The notes: generated by a model from the letters alone, not told the origin. Positions 8,784-19,816 are shown, counted from the first letter of the stretch. The stretch is DNA of 64,000 nucleotides from Lysinibacillus sp. PLM2 (GCA_023168345.1 AP025689.1:2416001-2480000); one strand, 5' to 3'. Translations and numbers: made by a program.

Positions 8784-10118
8784 TTACTGCACTTGTTCTT
8801 CTAATACTCTAACAAATTGGCCTTCATTATGAGGATAACCAGCTTTTGTAATTTTTACTTTTACTAATTTACCGATTAGCTCATCACTACCTTCAAAGAC
8901 TACTCTTAAATAGTTGTCAGTATATCCTGCTATTAAGTTATCCTGATTGCTTTCAGTTATGTGTTCCTCAGGAATAACTTCTAATACTTCACCCTCGAAG
9001 CGAGACGCATATTCTTTAGCTAATTGATCATTCAATGTAATTAAGCGATGAACACGTTCATTTTTCACTTCTTCATCCACTTGGTCTTCCATACGTGCTG
9101 CAGGTGTACCTGTACGTTTTGAGAATGGGAAAACGTGTAGCTCAGCAAATTTGTGCGCTGCAATGAAATTATATGTTTCCATGAATTCCTCTTCTGTTTC
9201 ACCTGGGAAGCCAACAATTACATCCGATGTTATTGCTAAATCAGGTAATGCATCGTTCAATTTACGTAGTCTTTCTGCAAAGAAATCCATCGTATATTTA
9301 CGTCGCATTCTCTTTAATACAGTATCTGAACCTGATTGGATTGGTATGTGTAAATGACGAACAACGATATTCGAATTTTTCAATACTTCAATGACTTCAT
9401 CTGTTAATTGTGAAGCTTCGATAGATGAAATACGAAGACGTTTAATACCTTTTACTTTTGATTCGATATCACGAAGCAATTGTGCTAGGTTATAATCTTT
9501 GAAATCTTGCCCATATCCACCTGTATGGATACCCGTTAATACGATTTCTAAATAGCCAGCATCAACAAGCTGTTGTGCTTGTTTGATTACTTCCTGTGGA
9601 TCACGTGATCGCATAAGACCTCGTGCCCATGGAATAATACAGAAGGTACAGAAGTTGTTACAGCCTTCTTGAATTTTCAATGACGCACGTGTTCTATCAG
9701 TAAAGTAAGGCACATCCAATTCTTCATAAACACGGTTTTTCATGATATTGCGTACTGCGTTAATCGGTTGTCTTTCTTGTTTGTATTGTTCAATAAAACC
9801 TAACATTTTTTGTCGATCTTGTGTACCTACGACAATATCGACACCTGGAATTGCCATAATTTCTGCTGGTGATGTTTGAGCATAACAACCAGTTACACAA
9901 ATAACAGCATCTGGGTTTTGACGTACTGCACGTCTAATAACTTGACGTGATTTTTTATCACCAGTGTTTGTAACTGTACATGTGTTAATGACATACACAT
10001 CTGCCTGATGTTCAAAATCCGTACGTTCATATCCTTGTTCTTTAAACAGCTGCCAAATCGCCTCTGTTTCATAATGGTTAACTTTACAACCTAATGTATG
10101 GAAAGCCACTGTTGCCAA
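8784..10118 (-). CDS. mtaB: tRNA threonylcarbamoyladenosine methylthiotransferase MtaB
   Basis: 444-residue radical-SAM methylthiotransferase that adds a methylthio group to t6A37 of tRNAs. An N-terminal UPF0004 domain (TVAFHTLGCKVNHYE, with its cluster cysteines) is followed by the radical-SAM motif CNNFCTFC and a C-terminal TRAM domain. I start it at TTG 10118: AAAGAGGTG is 8 nt upstream and MATVAFHTLGCKVN is the family's usual N-terminus. ATG codons farther upstream (10148, 10280) would run into rsmE. It begins 16 nt after the rsmE stop. Confidence 0.95.
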   Translation of the reverse strand: MATVAFHTLGCKVNHYETEAIWQLFKEQGYERTDFEHQADVYVINTCTVTNTGDKKSRQVIRRAVRQNPDAVICVTGCYAQTSPAEIMAIPGVDIVVGTQDRQKMLGFIEQYKQERQPINAVRNIMKNRVYEELDVPYFTDRTRASLKIQEGCNNFCTFCIIPWARGLMRSRDPQEVIKQAQQLVDAGYLEIVLTGIHTGGYGQDFKDYNLAQLLRDIESKVKGIKRLRISSIEASQLTDEVIEVLKNSNIVVRHLHIPIQSGSDTVLKRMRRKYTMDFFAERLRKLNDALPDLAITSDVIVGFPGETEEEFMETYNFIAAHKFAELHVFPFSKRTGTPAARMEDQVDEEVKNERVHRLITLNDQLAKEYASRFEGEVLEVIPEEHITESNQDNLIAGYTDNYLRVVFEGSDELIGKLVKVKITKAGYPHNEGQFVRVLEEQVQ

Positions 10119-10134
10119 GGCTTGTACACCTCTT

Positions 10135-10878
10135 TCATTCAAATTCATATGAAATGGCAGAAAGCGCATAGACGGGCGCTGTTTCTGCTCGTAATATTCT
10201 TGGTCCAAGTGACATCGTTTCCGCACCAGCTTTAATAAGGCTTTCTGCTTCAATACGAGAAATTCCACCTTCAGGGCCAAATACTAATAAAATAGACTTC
10301 GATTCATTATCATACACTTTTTTTAGCTTATCCGCAAATCTTGTGCGTATTTCACTCTTAGCATCTTCTTCATCGGCTACAAAAACTGCATCGTAATTTT
10401 GAATAATCGATAATAACTCTTTAAAAGAAATTGGATTAGCTATATTCGGTATAACAGTTCGGTGTGATTGTTCAGCTGCTTCCTGAGCAATTTTTTGTAG
10501 CCGTTCTGTTTTCTTTTCCCCTTTTTTGTCGTCCCATTTAACAATAGACCGTTCTGCTTTAAAGGGAATTAGACCATTCATCCCTAGCTCTGTCCCCTTT
10601 TGGGCAATAAACTCTAATTTATCCCCCTTCGGAAGACCACATGCAATATCAACACGGATAGGCATTTCAGGAGACGGAACAATTACTCCTGTGCTTCGGA
10701 CCGTTACATCTAGTCCAATATTAACAATTTCACATATGTATGCAACCTGAGATACGACAGCAACAATTTTGTCCCCAACTTCCATACGCATTACCTTCGT
10801 AATATGACGTGCACTTTCTCCTGTAACGGTTAATTCTTTTTTATCATCAAAAGTGTCTTGTACAAAATAACGTTGCAT
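10135..10878 (-). CDS. rsmE: 16S rRNA (uracil1498-N3)-methyltransferase
   Basis: 247-residue SPOUT methyltransferase that methylates U1498 of 16S rRNA. An N-terminal PUA-like domain starts MQRYFVQD, followed by the knotted SAM-binding domain with LVFGPEGGIS and LGPRILRAETAP. Located between prmA and mtaB, as in B. subtilis (yqeU). Confidence 0.97.
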   Translation of the reverse strand: MQRYFVQDTFDDKKELTVTGESARHITKVMRMEVGDKIVAVVSQVAYICEIVNIGLDVTVRSTGVIVPSPEMPIRVDIACGLPKGDKLEFIAQKGTELGMNGLIPFKAERSIVKWDDKKGEKKTERLQKIAQEAAEQSHRTVIPNIANPISFKELLSIIQNYDAVFVADEEDAKSEIRTRFADKLKKVYDNESKSILLVFGPEGGISRIEAESLIKAGAETMSLGPRILRAETAPVYALSAISYEFE

Positions 10879-10916
10879 TTCGTACCTCCGAGTTCAAATA
10901 AGATATTTTAATAGAA

Positions 10917-10953
10917 AGAGGCTGACCCAAGTATTAACTTTGGACCTGCCTCT
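10917..10953 (-). terminator. Weak stem-loop between prmA and rsmE
   Basis: AGAGGC (10917-10922) pairs with GCCTCT (10948-10953) around an inner CCAAGT/ACTTTGG arm, followed on the minus strand by TTTCTATT. It could be a partial terminator or attenuator; evidence is only the fold. Confidence 0.4.
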
Positions 10954-10961
10954 GTACATTT

Positions 10962-11906
10962 TTAAGGACGCGAAGCGATAATGGCAACCCAATCTTCCAT
11001 CATTAACACTTCATCAATGGTAAATCCTGATTTTTCTAATGCTTCTTTTACTTCATCCTTTTTAAATCCAATAATACCAGAAGTGATATATTTACCACCA
11101 GGTTTTACTATCGAAAATGCATCGTCAGTAAAGGATAGAATAATTTCGGCTAATAAATTTCCTACAACGATATCGGCTGGTTCACTTACTGTATCCAATA
11201 AGTTACCATGGAATACTTCAACTCTATCATGCACTCTGTTTAATTCAACATTTTCACGAGCCGCTTTCACAGCAACCTCATCTAAATCTAATGCATGAAC
11301 TTTGCGAGCACCTAGAAGAGCAGCACCTATAGATAGGACACCTGAGCCTGTGCCCACATCTATCACTACATCATTGGCTTTCACCACTTTTTCAAGTGCC
11401 TGTAAACACATGACAGTTGTTGGATGCGTACCAGTCCCGAAAGCCATACCTGGATCAAGTTCAATGATTAATTCATCAGTATTAACTGGTGTATAGTCTT
11501 CCCATGTTGGTACAATTGTAAAACGCTCGGAAATTTTAACAGGATGATAATATTGTTTCCATGCTGTTGCCCAATCTTCTTCATCAACAACAGCTGTTTT
11601 CAATAATTGATCGCCAATGTTAATATCAAAGTTTTTTAGATTTGCTAAAGCAAGTTTTATTTCTTCAACAGTTTCTGCTAAAAAGCTAGATGCAGGTAAA
11701 TATGCTTTTACAACTACTCCATTTTTTGGATAATCATTCGGATTTAGTTGATAAATTTCACCAAATTGATCTTTTCTTTCCTTTAGTATTTCTGTTGAAT
11801 CTTCAATAACAACTCCACTTGCCCCTGCTTCGTGGAAAGTATTCGAAACAGCTTCAACTGCTTCGTTTGTTGTTAATAATGAAATTTCTGTCCATTTCAC
11901 TTGCAT
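10962..11906 (-). CDS. prmA: Ribosomal protein L11 methyltransferase
   Basis: 314-residue PrmA, trimethylating ribosomal protein L11. SAM-binding motif [15 protein letters not shown], an adjacent [10 protein letters not shown] acidic motif and NLLAEI active-site loop are all present. The gene follows dnaJ in the conserved Bacillales order. Confidence 0.97.
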   Translation of the reverse strand: MQVKWTEISLLTTNEAVEAVSNTFHEAGASGVVIEDSTEILKERKDQFGEIYQLNPNDYPKNGVVVKAYLPASSFLAETVEEIKLALANLKNFDINIGDQLLKTAVVDEEDWATAWKQYYHPVKISERFTIVPTWEDYTPVNTDELIIELDPGMAFGTGTHPTTVMCLQALEKVVKANDVVIDVGTGSGVLSIGAALLGARKVHALDLDEVAVKAARENVELNRVHDRVEVFHGNLLDTVSEPADIVVGNLLAEIILSFTDDAFSIVKPGGKYITSGIIGFKKDEVKEALEKSGFTIDEVLMMEDWVAIIASRP

Positions 11907-11987
11907 TCAGCTCCTCTAAATATTCATAGCAAATCAATAATTAATCAATACTATATTAACGAAGGATTAACCACTTATTCACTGTAA

Positions 11988-13103
11988 TTAATCACCTTTA
12001 AATGTTTTTCTTATTTTATCAAATAAAGAACTACCATGTTCTTCAGGTATATCTCCACTTATTTCAGCAAAGTCACGTAATAGTTGTTTTTGTTTTTCCG
12101 TTAGCTTCGTTGGCGTTACGACTTTTACAATCACGTATTGATGACCTTGGCCATAACCGTGAACATTTTTAACCCCTTTATCTTTCATTCGGAATTTTTC
12201 ACCCGATTGTGTTCCTGCTGGTATTTTCAGCTTCACTTTCCCATGAATAGTTGGAACTTCTATTTCATCGCCAAGCGCTGCCTGAGGGAATGTTAGCTTT
12301 AGTTCATAGTAAATATCATCGCCATCTCGTTCAAAATACTCATGATCACTTACGATAAATACAATATATAAATCGCCAGCTGGTCCGCCATTTTTACCAG
12401 GTTCACCTTGACCTGATACTCGTAACTGTTGACCATCGTCTACACCTGCTGGAATTGTAACTTTGATTTTTTTACGTTTTTGAACATTACCTGATCCGTG
12501 ACAAGTAGCACATTTTTCAACAATAATTTTACCAGTACCACGACAAGTGTTACATGTTCTTCTATTTACCATACGACCAAATGGTGTCTCAACTGCTTGA
12601 TTGATTTCCCCTACACCATTACAATTTGTACATGTTTTTGGAGAAGTGCCAGGTTTTGCCCCTGATCCGCTACAAGTATGACATGTTTCTTCTGTTGGGA
12701 TTTCGATTTCAGTTTGTTTTCCAAACACTGCATCTTCAAATGATATTTTCATTCTATATTGAAGATCATCACCTTTACGAGGTGCATTCGGATCAGATCG
12801 GCGACTTCCTCCACCGAAGAACGAACTAAAGATATCGTCGAAACCACCAAAGCCAGAAAAACCGCCCCCACCAAAGCCAGCGCTAGGACCTTCGTGACCG
12901 AATTGATCATATTGGGCACGTTTATTATCATCACTTAAAACCTCGTATGCTTCAGCAATCTCTTTAAATTTTTCATCGGCACCTGGCTCTTTGTTAATAT
13001 CAGGATGATATTGTTTTGATAGTTTGCGATATGCTTTTTTTATCTCATCTTTGGTTGCGCTTTTACTTACTCCAAGTACTTCATAATAATCGCGTTTACT
13101 CAT
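11988..13103 (-). CDS. dnaJ: Chaperone protein DnaJ
   Basis: 371-residue type-I DnaJ: J domain with HPD (KQYHPDINK), Gly/Phe-rich linker (residues about 72-105), four CxxCxGxG zinc-finger repeats ([32 protein letters not shown]) and a C-terminal client-binding region. It stimulates DnaK ATPase. Unusually it is about 730 bp from dnaK, behind a terminator and two repeats. An extended -10 (TGC followed by TACAAT, 13136-13144) lies about 35 nt upstream and could give dnaJ its own transcript. Confidence 0.97.
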   Translation of the reverse strand: MSKRDYYEVLGVSKSATKDEIKKAYRKLSKQYHPDINKEPGADEKFKEIAEAYEVLSDDNKRAQYDQFGHEGPSAGFGGGGFSGFGGFDDIFSSFFGGGSRRSDPNAPRKGDDLQYRMKISFEDAVFGKQTEIEIPTEETCHTCSGSGAKPGTSPKTCTNCNGVGEINQAVETPFGRMVNRRTCNTCRGTGKIIVEKCATCHGSGNVQKRKKIKVTIPAGVDDGQQLRVSGQGEPGKNGGPAGDLYIVFIVSDHEYFERDGDDIYYELKLTFPQAALGDEIEVPTIHGKVKLKIPAGTQSGEKFRMKDKGVKNVHGYGQGHQYVIVKVVTPTKLTEKQKQLLRDFAEISGDIPEEHGSSLFDKIRKTFKGD

Positions 13104-13196
13104 CGTTCACACTCCGCTCTATTTACATAACGTTTATTGTAGCATACTTTGGCTGAAAACTTTTGTGAATTTATTTAAACACTCTGCTTTTCCTAA

Positions 13197-13378
13197 TCTA
13201 GCTCCGCACGTTTGCCGCTCGGAATCACTTCGACTCTATCCACGAAGGCAAAAAGCACCTTCGCAGCTAGAGTGTCTGAGCGCTGAGGCTCACACGATGT
13301 GAGTCACGTCGACGATGCCACATGGATGTGGCGTTTTCGTCGACGCGCGGCAGAACCAACGTGCTTCGCTTTTCTTTT
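13197..13378 (+). repeat. Hairpin-rich intergenic repeat, copy 1
   Basis: About 182 bp, GC-rich against AT-rich surroundings, and nearly identical to the next copy. Both ends are complementary (GCACGTT near the left, AACGTGC near the right), as are CTAGCT/AGCTAG. Internal arms include CTCACA/TGTGAG, and GTCGACGA (13308-13315) pairing with TCGTCGAC (13337-13344) around GCCACA/TGTGGC. No credible coding sequence. Repeats that begin like this (TCTAGCTCC...) are scattered in Bacillales genomes to my knowledge; function is unknown. Confidence 0.85.
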
Positions 13379-13379
13379 G

Positions 13380-13559
13380 TCTAGCTCCGCACGTTTGCCG
13401 CTCGAGTCGCTTCGACTCTATCCACGAAGGCAAAAAGCGCCTTCGCAGCTAGAGTGTCTGAGCGCTGAGGCTCACACGATGTGAGTCACGTCGACGATGC
13501 CACATGGATGTGGCGTTTTCGTCGACGCGCGGCAGAACCAACGTGCTTCGCTTTTCTTC
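13380..13559 (+). repeat. Hairpin-rich intergenic repeat, copy 2
   Basis: Direct tandem copy of 13197-13378, differing by a few bases: CTCGGAATCACTTCG in copy 1 is CTCGAGTCGCTTCG here, which creates a GAGTC/GACTC arm, and AAGCACC becomes AAGCGCC, which completes the CGAAGGC/GCCTTCG stem. The changes increase pairing, which argues that copy 2 is closer to the folded ancestor. The repeats lie between dnaJ and the dnaK terminator. Confidence 0.85.
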
Positions 13560-13566
13560 TTACAAT

Positions 13567-13603
13567 GAAAAAGTCAAAGTCCGTTTTCGGCTTTGACTTT
13601 TTC
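13567..13603 (-). terminator. Terminator of the hrcA-grpE-dnaK operon
   Basis: Thirteen-base-pair stem GAAAAAGTCAAAG (13567-13579) with CTTTGACTTTTTC (13591-13603) and an inner CCG/CGG. Its T-rich arm ends the hairpin in either direction. About 230 bp separate it from the dnaK stop; that stretch (13604-13834) holds only short imperfect inverted repeats. Confidence 0.85.
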
Positions 13604-13834
13604 AACTCAAATAAATATCTCAGTAATTTCAATAATGTCTAACTATGCCGGTAGCTAATGAATACAATCCTGTACGGATGAAAAATCAACGTACTTTTAT
13701 GTGTAAGTCTAACAGGATGTACTGTTTTTTAGGTCAGTTGTTCTTTAGAAACTGAGACTCCTAAAAGAATTGACTTCTAAGAAGTTTTAGTTTTTCTTAA
13801 CGTGTATTTTGTAAAGTTATGGGCAAACTACCTC

Positions 13835-15685
<1,851 letters not shown>

Positions 15686-15730
15686 CTATATTTAAACACC
15701 AATAAAAGTGCATTTTACAATCTTCAAAGA

Positions 15731-16333
15731 TTATTCGTTTACAGATACCATAGATGGTCTTAATACGCGATCTTTAAGTTTATAACCTTTTTGAAGCTCA
15801 CGTAATACAATACCAGATTCTTTTTCAGTATCAGATTCTTGCATAACCGCTTGATGTACATTCGGATCGAATTGTTCACCTTCAGCTACTATAGCCTCTA
15901 ATCCTTCTTTGTTTGTTGCATCTACTAATGTGCGATATACCATCTCTATCCCTTTGTATAATGATTTCGCATCCTCAGAAGTTACTTCAACTTCTAAAGC
16001 ACGCTCCAAGTTATCAATGACAGGTAATAAATCTGTTAGTAATTTTTGAGAGCGATATTTTTCAGACGCCTCACGATCAAGTTGATTACGACGGCGCATG
16101 TTATCAAAATCAGCTCTTAAACGTAAAAAGCGATTTTCTTCTTCTTTTAGCTTTGCTTCTAGTTCAGCAATTTTTGCTTCATACTGCTCTTCAACTGAAA
16201 GTTCTGCTTGCGCTCCCTGCTCGGCACCTTCAACAGAATCATTTTCAATAGTTTCTAGAGCATCCGTTTGATTTTCTTCTTGATTGATCACTTCTTCTAG
16301 TTCTTGGTCCTTCTTTTCTGTCGCTTCAGACAC
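15731..16333 (-). CDS. grpE: Nucleotide exchange factor GrpE
   Basis: 200-residue GrpE: an acidic disordered N-terminus, a long coiled coil ([29 protein letters not shown]) and a C-terminal beta domain ([24 protein letters not shown]). It releases ADP from DnaK. Lies between hrcA and dnaK, 12 nt after the hrcA stop. Confidence 0.98.
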   Translation of the reverse strand: MSEATEKKDQELEEVINQEENQTDALETIENDSVEGAEQGAQAELSVEEQYEAKIAELEAKLKEEENRFLRLRADFDNMRRRNQLDREASEKYRSQKLLTDLLPVIDNLERALEVEVTSEDAKSLYKGIEMVYRTLVDATNKEGLEAIVAEGEQFDPNVHQAVMQESDTEKESGIVLRELQKGYKLKDRVLRPSMVSVNE

Positions 16334-16345
16334 AATAAATCCTCC

Positions 16346-17386
16346 TTATAGCCCATCCATCAAATTCCTCGTAAGAGTGTTAGTCAGGGCATTTCTCATG
16401 ACATCTATTAAAGAAACTACTCGTTGGTAATCCATCCGGGTAGGTCCGATAATGGCAATTGACCCTTTCTGTTCATTTCCTATTAAGTAAGTAGCTGTAA
16501 TAACGCTACAGCCTTCCATTGCTAAATGGTTATTTTCAGAACCGATTCGGATATGGATATCATTATCTTCTGGATGGAATAGAGATATCACCTGACTTTT
16601 CTTATCCATTAAGTCCATCAACATTCTAACCTTGTTTAAATCGTGGAATTCAGGCTGATTCAACATATTCAGTTTACCAGCAAAGTATATTTCACTTTCC
16701 TTTTCAACCGATAACATTTTGTTAAGTGACTGATAAAAAGAATCTCCCGTTTTTATATGCTGTCTTAAAACTTCAAGTGCTTCAAATTCTAGCTTGGTTT
16801 GAAGTTCTAATAAAGGAACACCAGCTAAACGTTCATTTAAAATATTTACAGTCTTTTCAATGTCCGATGCATCAAAGCCTTTCGGTAAAGTAATGGTACG
16901 ATTTTCAACATGACCGTTGTCAGTTACAATGATAGCCACAGCTGCCTGATCTGTTAACGGAACTATTTGAAACTTTTTCACGCGATGTTTGCCAACATTC
17001 GGTCCAAGTAATATTGTTGTGTAAGATGTTAAATCAGACAATATGTTAGCAGATTCACGAATTAGTTGTTCAATCTCTATCATTTGACTTTTAAATAATG
17101 ATTGAATTAAACCTATATCTTTAATCGGCATAGCCTTTGGCTGTAACAGGTGATCTACATAAAAACGATATCCCTTCTCTGACGGTACTCTCCCAGAAGA
17201 AGTATGAGTTTTTTCTAAAAAACCTAACTCTTCTAGATCCGCCATCTCGTTTCTAATTGTAGCAGGGCTGAAATTAATCCATTCCTTTTTAGAAATTTGA
17301 CGTGAGCCTACCGGCTGAGCTGAACTAACAAAATCATCAACGATTACCTGTAATATTTGTAATTGTCGATTTGTTAACAAATTCAT
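16346..17386 (-). CDS. hrcA: Heat-inducible transcription repressor HrcA
   Basis: 346 residues, with an N-terminal winged helix (LTNRQLQILQVIVDDFV... INFSPATIRNEMADLEELGFLEKTHTSSGRVPS) and the C-terminal dimer/GAF-like region. HrcA binds CIRCE and represses its own operon until heat stress. I start at 17386 (MNLLTNRQ) because AGAGGTG precedes it; the ATG at 17401 would sit inside the CIRCE operator. Confidence 0.97.
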   Translation of the reverse strand: MNLLTNRQLQILQVIVDDFVSSAQPVGSRQISKKEWINFSPATIRNEMADLEELGFLEKTHTSSGRVPSEKGYRFYVDHLLQPKAMPIKDIGLIQSLFKSQMIEIEQLIRESANILSDLTSYTTILLGPNVGKHRVKKFQIVPLTDQAAVAIIVTDNGHVENRTITLPKGFDASDIEKTVNILNERLAGVPLLELQTKLEFEALEVLRQHIKTGDSFYQSLNKMLSVEKESEIYFAGKLNMLNQPEFHDLNKVRMLMDLMDKKSQVISLFHPEDNDIHIRIGSENNHLAMEGCSVITATYLIGNEQKGSIAIIGPTRMDYQRVVSLIDVMRNALTNTLTRNLMDGL

Positions 17387-17394
17387 CACCTCTG

Positions 17395-17421
17395 TTAGCA
17401 CTCACAACTAAAGAGTGCTAA
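17395..17421 (-). promoter_or_regulatory. CIRCE operator
   Basis: Perfect inverted repeat TTAGCACTC (17395-17403), nine-base spacer, GAGTGCTAA (17413-17421), directly between the promoter and hrcA start. This is the HrcA binding site. Confidence 0.98.
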
Positions 17422-17431
17422 TGCTATTATT

Positions 17432-17460
17432 AAATTATCAAAAGTCGCTTTTTATGTCAA
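17432..17460 (-). promoter_or_regulatory. SigA promoter of hrcA-grpE-dnaK
   Basis: TTGACA (17455-17460) and TAATTT (17432-17437) on the minus strand, 17-nt spacer, immediately upstream of CIRCE so that the operator covers the transcription start. Confidence 0.82.
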
Positions 17461-17470
17461 CGGAATCGCC

Positions 17471-18616
17471 CTAGTCCCCTAATAAAAATTGCTGAAAGAT
17501 TTCATTCCCAACAAAACGTCCTTTTCGACTTAGTCTAATTCCCCGTTCATCAGCGATTAATAGCTGTTCATCTACAAGCTGATTGATGATGTCTTCATAT
17601 TTTTCCAACATAGAAATACCAAATTTCTTCTCGAAGGATTCAAATGATACCCCTTCATTTTTACGTAGACCTAAAAACATTTGCTCTTCGCACTTTTCTT
17701 CGATTGTTACTTCATGCTGATGTAATATTGGTCTTTCCCCATTTAAGATGCTATCCAAATACTTTCTTATTGGCCCTATATTGGAGTATCGAATATTTCG
17801 CGTATAGCCATGGGCACCTGCTCCTACTCCAACATACTCATCATTATCCCAATAAATCTTGTTATGTGTTGAGATATAACCATTTTTCGCAAAATTGCTA
17901 ATCTCATATTGCTTTAGGTCGTGAAGTTCCATTTGTTTCATTAATGCATCGTACATTTCTGCTTCTAAATCTTCTGTTGGCAAATTTAACTTACCTTTTG
18001 CGTACTGAATATAAAACACTGTTTTCGGTTCAACAATTAAAGAATATGCAGAGTAGTGAGGGAGGTTTAATGCAAGTGCTTTTTCTAAAGTATCCTCCCA
18101 TTGCTCCATAGTCTGCCCAGGTAAACCATACATTAAATCAATATTTATATTATTAAATCCAACATGTCTCGCATTCTCAATTGTTTCGTAGACATGTTCA
18201 TTTGAATGTGTTCTACCCAGCTTTTTTAACAATGTTTGATCAAACGACTGTACACCTAAACTAATTCGATTAACGCCACCATTTTTTAATGCTTTCAATT
18301 TATCTACTGTTAATTCATCAGGATTTGCTTCTGATGCAAACTCAACTAATTCACCTGTAGGTATTTGCGATTGAATGATCTCCAATAGTCTACTGATTTG
18401 ATTTGCAGATAAAGCTGTTGGTGTTCCTCCGCCTAAATAAATGGTTTCAATATGATCAAAAACTTCTGGTTGTTGTTTTTGAATGAAGCTAATTTCTTTT
18501 CCTATTGCTTCGATATATTCATCTACAGGTTGGTTTTTAAAAAATACTTTATTGAAATCACAATAATTGCAAATTTGGTGACAGAAAGGGATATGGATAT
18601 AGACACCTCGCGCCAT
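17471..18616 (-). CDS. hemW: Radical-SAM haem chaperone HemW
   Basis: 381 residues, with the radical-SAM cluster motif in CHQICNYCDF near the N-terminus and the C-terminal HemN-type winged domain. The family (formerly called HemN-like) binds haem and lacks proven coproporphyrinogen oxidase activity. In relatives hemW follows lepA directly; here the prophage separates them by 44 kb, so hemW relies on sequence within 18617-18761 or on prophage transcription. Confidence 0.95.
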   Translation of the reverse strand: MARGVYIHIPFCHQICNYCDFNKVFFKNQPVDEYIEAIGKEISFIQKQQPEVFDHIETIYLGGGTPTALSANQISRLLEIIQSQIPTGELVEFASEANPDELTVDKLKALKNGGVNRISLGVQSFDQTLLKKLGRTHSNEHVYETIENARHVGFNNINIDLMYGLPGQTMEQWEDTLEKALALNLPHYSAYSLIVEPKTVFYIQYAKGKLNLPTEDLEAEMYDALMKQMELHDLKQYEISNFAKNGYISTHNKIYWDNDEYVGVGAGAHGYTRNIRYSNIGPIRKYLDSILNGERPILHQHEVTIEEKCEEQMFLGLRKNEGVSFESFEKKFGISMLEKYEDIINQLVDEQLLIADERGIRLSRKGRFVGNEIFQQFLLGD

Positions 18617-18714
18617 GGTAGTTCACTTCTTTCTATTTTAAGACTTTCATATCTACTCATTGTAATCGTTCATCATAATAATTCAATTGTTCTTCCTCGG
18701 GTAAATATATGAAA

Positions 18715-18741
18715 AGACAGACTCACGATTCGAGTCTGTCT
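18715..18741 (-). terminator. Host hairpin between lepA 3' end copy and hemW
   Basis: Perfect 10-bp stem AGACAGACTC (18715-18724) with GAGTCTGTCT (18732-18741), followed on the minus strand by TTTCATATATTT. Before integration it would have lain just after lepA and probably ended its transcript. It now lies between attL and hemW. Confidence 0.8.
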
Positions 18742-18761
18742 AAAAATACGAATGTATTTTA

Positions 18762-18803
18762 TTATTTCTTATCATCCATTTTCAGCACAGCCATAAATGC
18801 TTC
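18762..18803. repeat. attL: duplicated 3' end of lepA
   Basis: 42 bp identical to 62713-62754. Read on the minus strand it encodes the last 13 residues of LepA ([13 protein letters not shown]) and its stop. This is the host copy left behind next to hemW after integration. Confidence 0.95.
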
Positions 18804-18944
18804 ATATAGCATCACAATAGTTCTGTGTATCGTAACATATTTATTTGTATTTAACAAAGCTTTGATATAACTAGTTTTATGAGGACTTTAATATTTGTTT
18901 CTATCATTTTATATTTTTTTGTATCCACCCAAAACTATTAATTA

Positions 18945-18952
18945 CGGTGGCA
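18945..18952 (+). other. Possible integrase arm site near attL
   Basis: CGGTGGCA, which also occurs twice beside attR (62643-62650 and 62654-62661). The same octamer at both prophage ends suggests arm-type integrase or excisionase binding sites; this is inference from repetition. Confidence 0.4.
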
Positions 18953-18969
18953 AGTAGGTGGATTTTATA

Positions 18970-19002
18970 ACAGACAACTATTTCCGGTTGTCTGTTTTCT
19001 TT
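18970..19002 (+). terminator. Strong plus-strand terminator with no gene upstream
   Basis: ACAGACAAC (18970-18978) pairs with GTTGTCTGT (18987-18995), followed by TTTTCTTTT. No coding sequence ends before it: 18804-18969 has no ORF with a ribosome-binding site. It may end a short noncoding transcript, or block transcription from the host side. Confidence 0.8.
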
Positions 19003-19015
19003 TGCTTTCATTTGC

Positions 19016-19021
19016 TATAAT
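19016..19021 (+). promoter_or_regulatory. Extended -10 of the lipoprotein gene
   Basis: TGCTATAAT on the plus strand (TATAAT at 19016-19021 with the upstream TG of an extended -10), about 44 nt before the start of the lipoprotein gene. No good -35 is visible, which is usual for extended -10 promoters. Confidence 0.5.
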
Positions 19022-19064
19022 TAACCACAAATTATACATATAATGTAAAAGGGGCGATTGCAAA

Positions 19065-19616
19065 TTGAGAAGAGTATTTTTTGTTGGATTGTTTTTTTTA
19101 TTACTTCTTGCTGGCTGTAATAAAGAAGAGGTTATAATAGAAGACGACATACAAACCGATGATTCTGTTTCTTCAGTTGAAATAGAGAATACTGAAGAAG
19201 TTACAAAAGTACAAAATGAAACAACAGACGAAGAATCTTACGAAAAAGCTTATGCTGCGGATAGAGCTAAAAAAGATGCTTTGAGGGAAGAAAAGAAAAT
19301 CATTGATGCTGCAATCGAAAAAGACCCTACTGTAGAACAACCGAAATATATAACTACTATACAAACTCTTTATCAAGAAGATGTTAGTGAAGGGATAAAA
19401 AAAGAAGTAGCTGAAATTTGGCCAGACGATCCTAATAAACAAGAAGAAATGTATACCGAATATCTTATGGATTACTTTGACTTAGATAAACTTGAAGTAA
19501 CTTTCACGAACGAATATTACATCATAGAAAAAGCTTTTGAGATACATGGGTATAATTTCGAAATGGTAAAAGCGAATTACGAAAATGAAATGGATGAGTA
19601 TTTCGGCATTAAATAG
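19065..19616 (+). CDS. Prophage-encoded lipoprotein, unknown function
   Basis: 183 residues. A signal peptide with a clear lipobox (LLLLAGC, Cys at residue 18) should give a membrane-anchored lipoprotein. The mature part is acidic and highly charged, starting with a disordered E/D/T-rich linker and ending in a helical domain (YTEYLMDYFDLDKL... EMDEYFGIK). Start is TTG 19065 with AAAGGGG upstream. It has its own promoter and terminator and is read opposite to the neighbouring operon, as expected for a lysogeny-expressed cargo gene. I recognise no family. Confidence 0.75.
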   Translation: MRRVFFVGLFFLLLLAGCNKEEVIIEDDIQTDDSVSSVEIENTEEVTKVQNETTDEESYEKAYAADRAKKDALREEKKIIDAAIEKDPTVEQPKYITTIQTLYQEDVSEGIKKEVAEIWPDDPNKQEEMYTEYLMDYFDLDKLEVTFTNEYYIIEKAFEIHGYNFEMVKANYENEMDEYFGIK

Positions 19617-19621
19617 AAACA

Positions 19622-19652
19622 ACCAGGTCAATTTGCGACCTGGTCTTTTTTA
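19622..19652. terminator. Bidirectional terminator between lipoprotein gene and FtsK operon
   Basis: ACCAGGTC (19622-19629) pairs with GACCTGGT (19637-19644) with a plus-strand T run after it. It lies between converging genes; its right arm overlaps the end of the minus-strand gene at 19628. Similar ACCAGG/CCTGGT hairpins recur at 23966 and 25930. Confidence 0.88.
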
Positions 19653-19816
19653 TCTTCTCTTATAAATTTTTTAGCGAAATTCACTTGTCTTTTTACATAC
19701 GGATCATCAGCTTCTCCACCAAGTTCAAACCAATCAATGATTCGTTGATAAACATCTTCTAAAACAAAGTCGGGTATCAAGTGGGCGATTGAATCGAGTT
19801 CTTCTAGGTGTTTCAC
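19628..19816 (-). CDS. Small acidic protein, possibly DUF6877-like
   Basis: 62 residues, MKHLEELDSIAHLIPDFVLEDV at the start, then a WFELGGEADDPYVKRQ segment. I recall short Bacillales phage and plasmid proteins of this pattern (DUF6877), but that is from memory. GTG start at 19816 with AAGGAAGG upstream. Last gene of the FtsK operon. Confidence 0.65.
   Translation of the reverse strand: MKHLEELDSIAHLIPDFVLEDVYQRIIDWFELGGEADDPYVKRQVNFAKKFIREDKKDQVAN

Noticed and set aside
13299-13484. ORF of 61 codons on the plus strand within the intergenic repeats
   Set aside because: It reads through structured repeat DNA, has no ribosome-binding site, and its sequence is low-quality arginine/serine-rich; the hairpins explain the region better.
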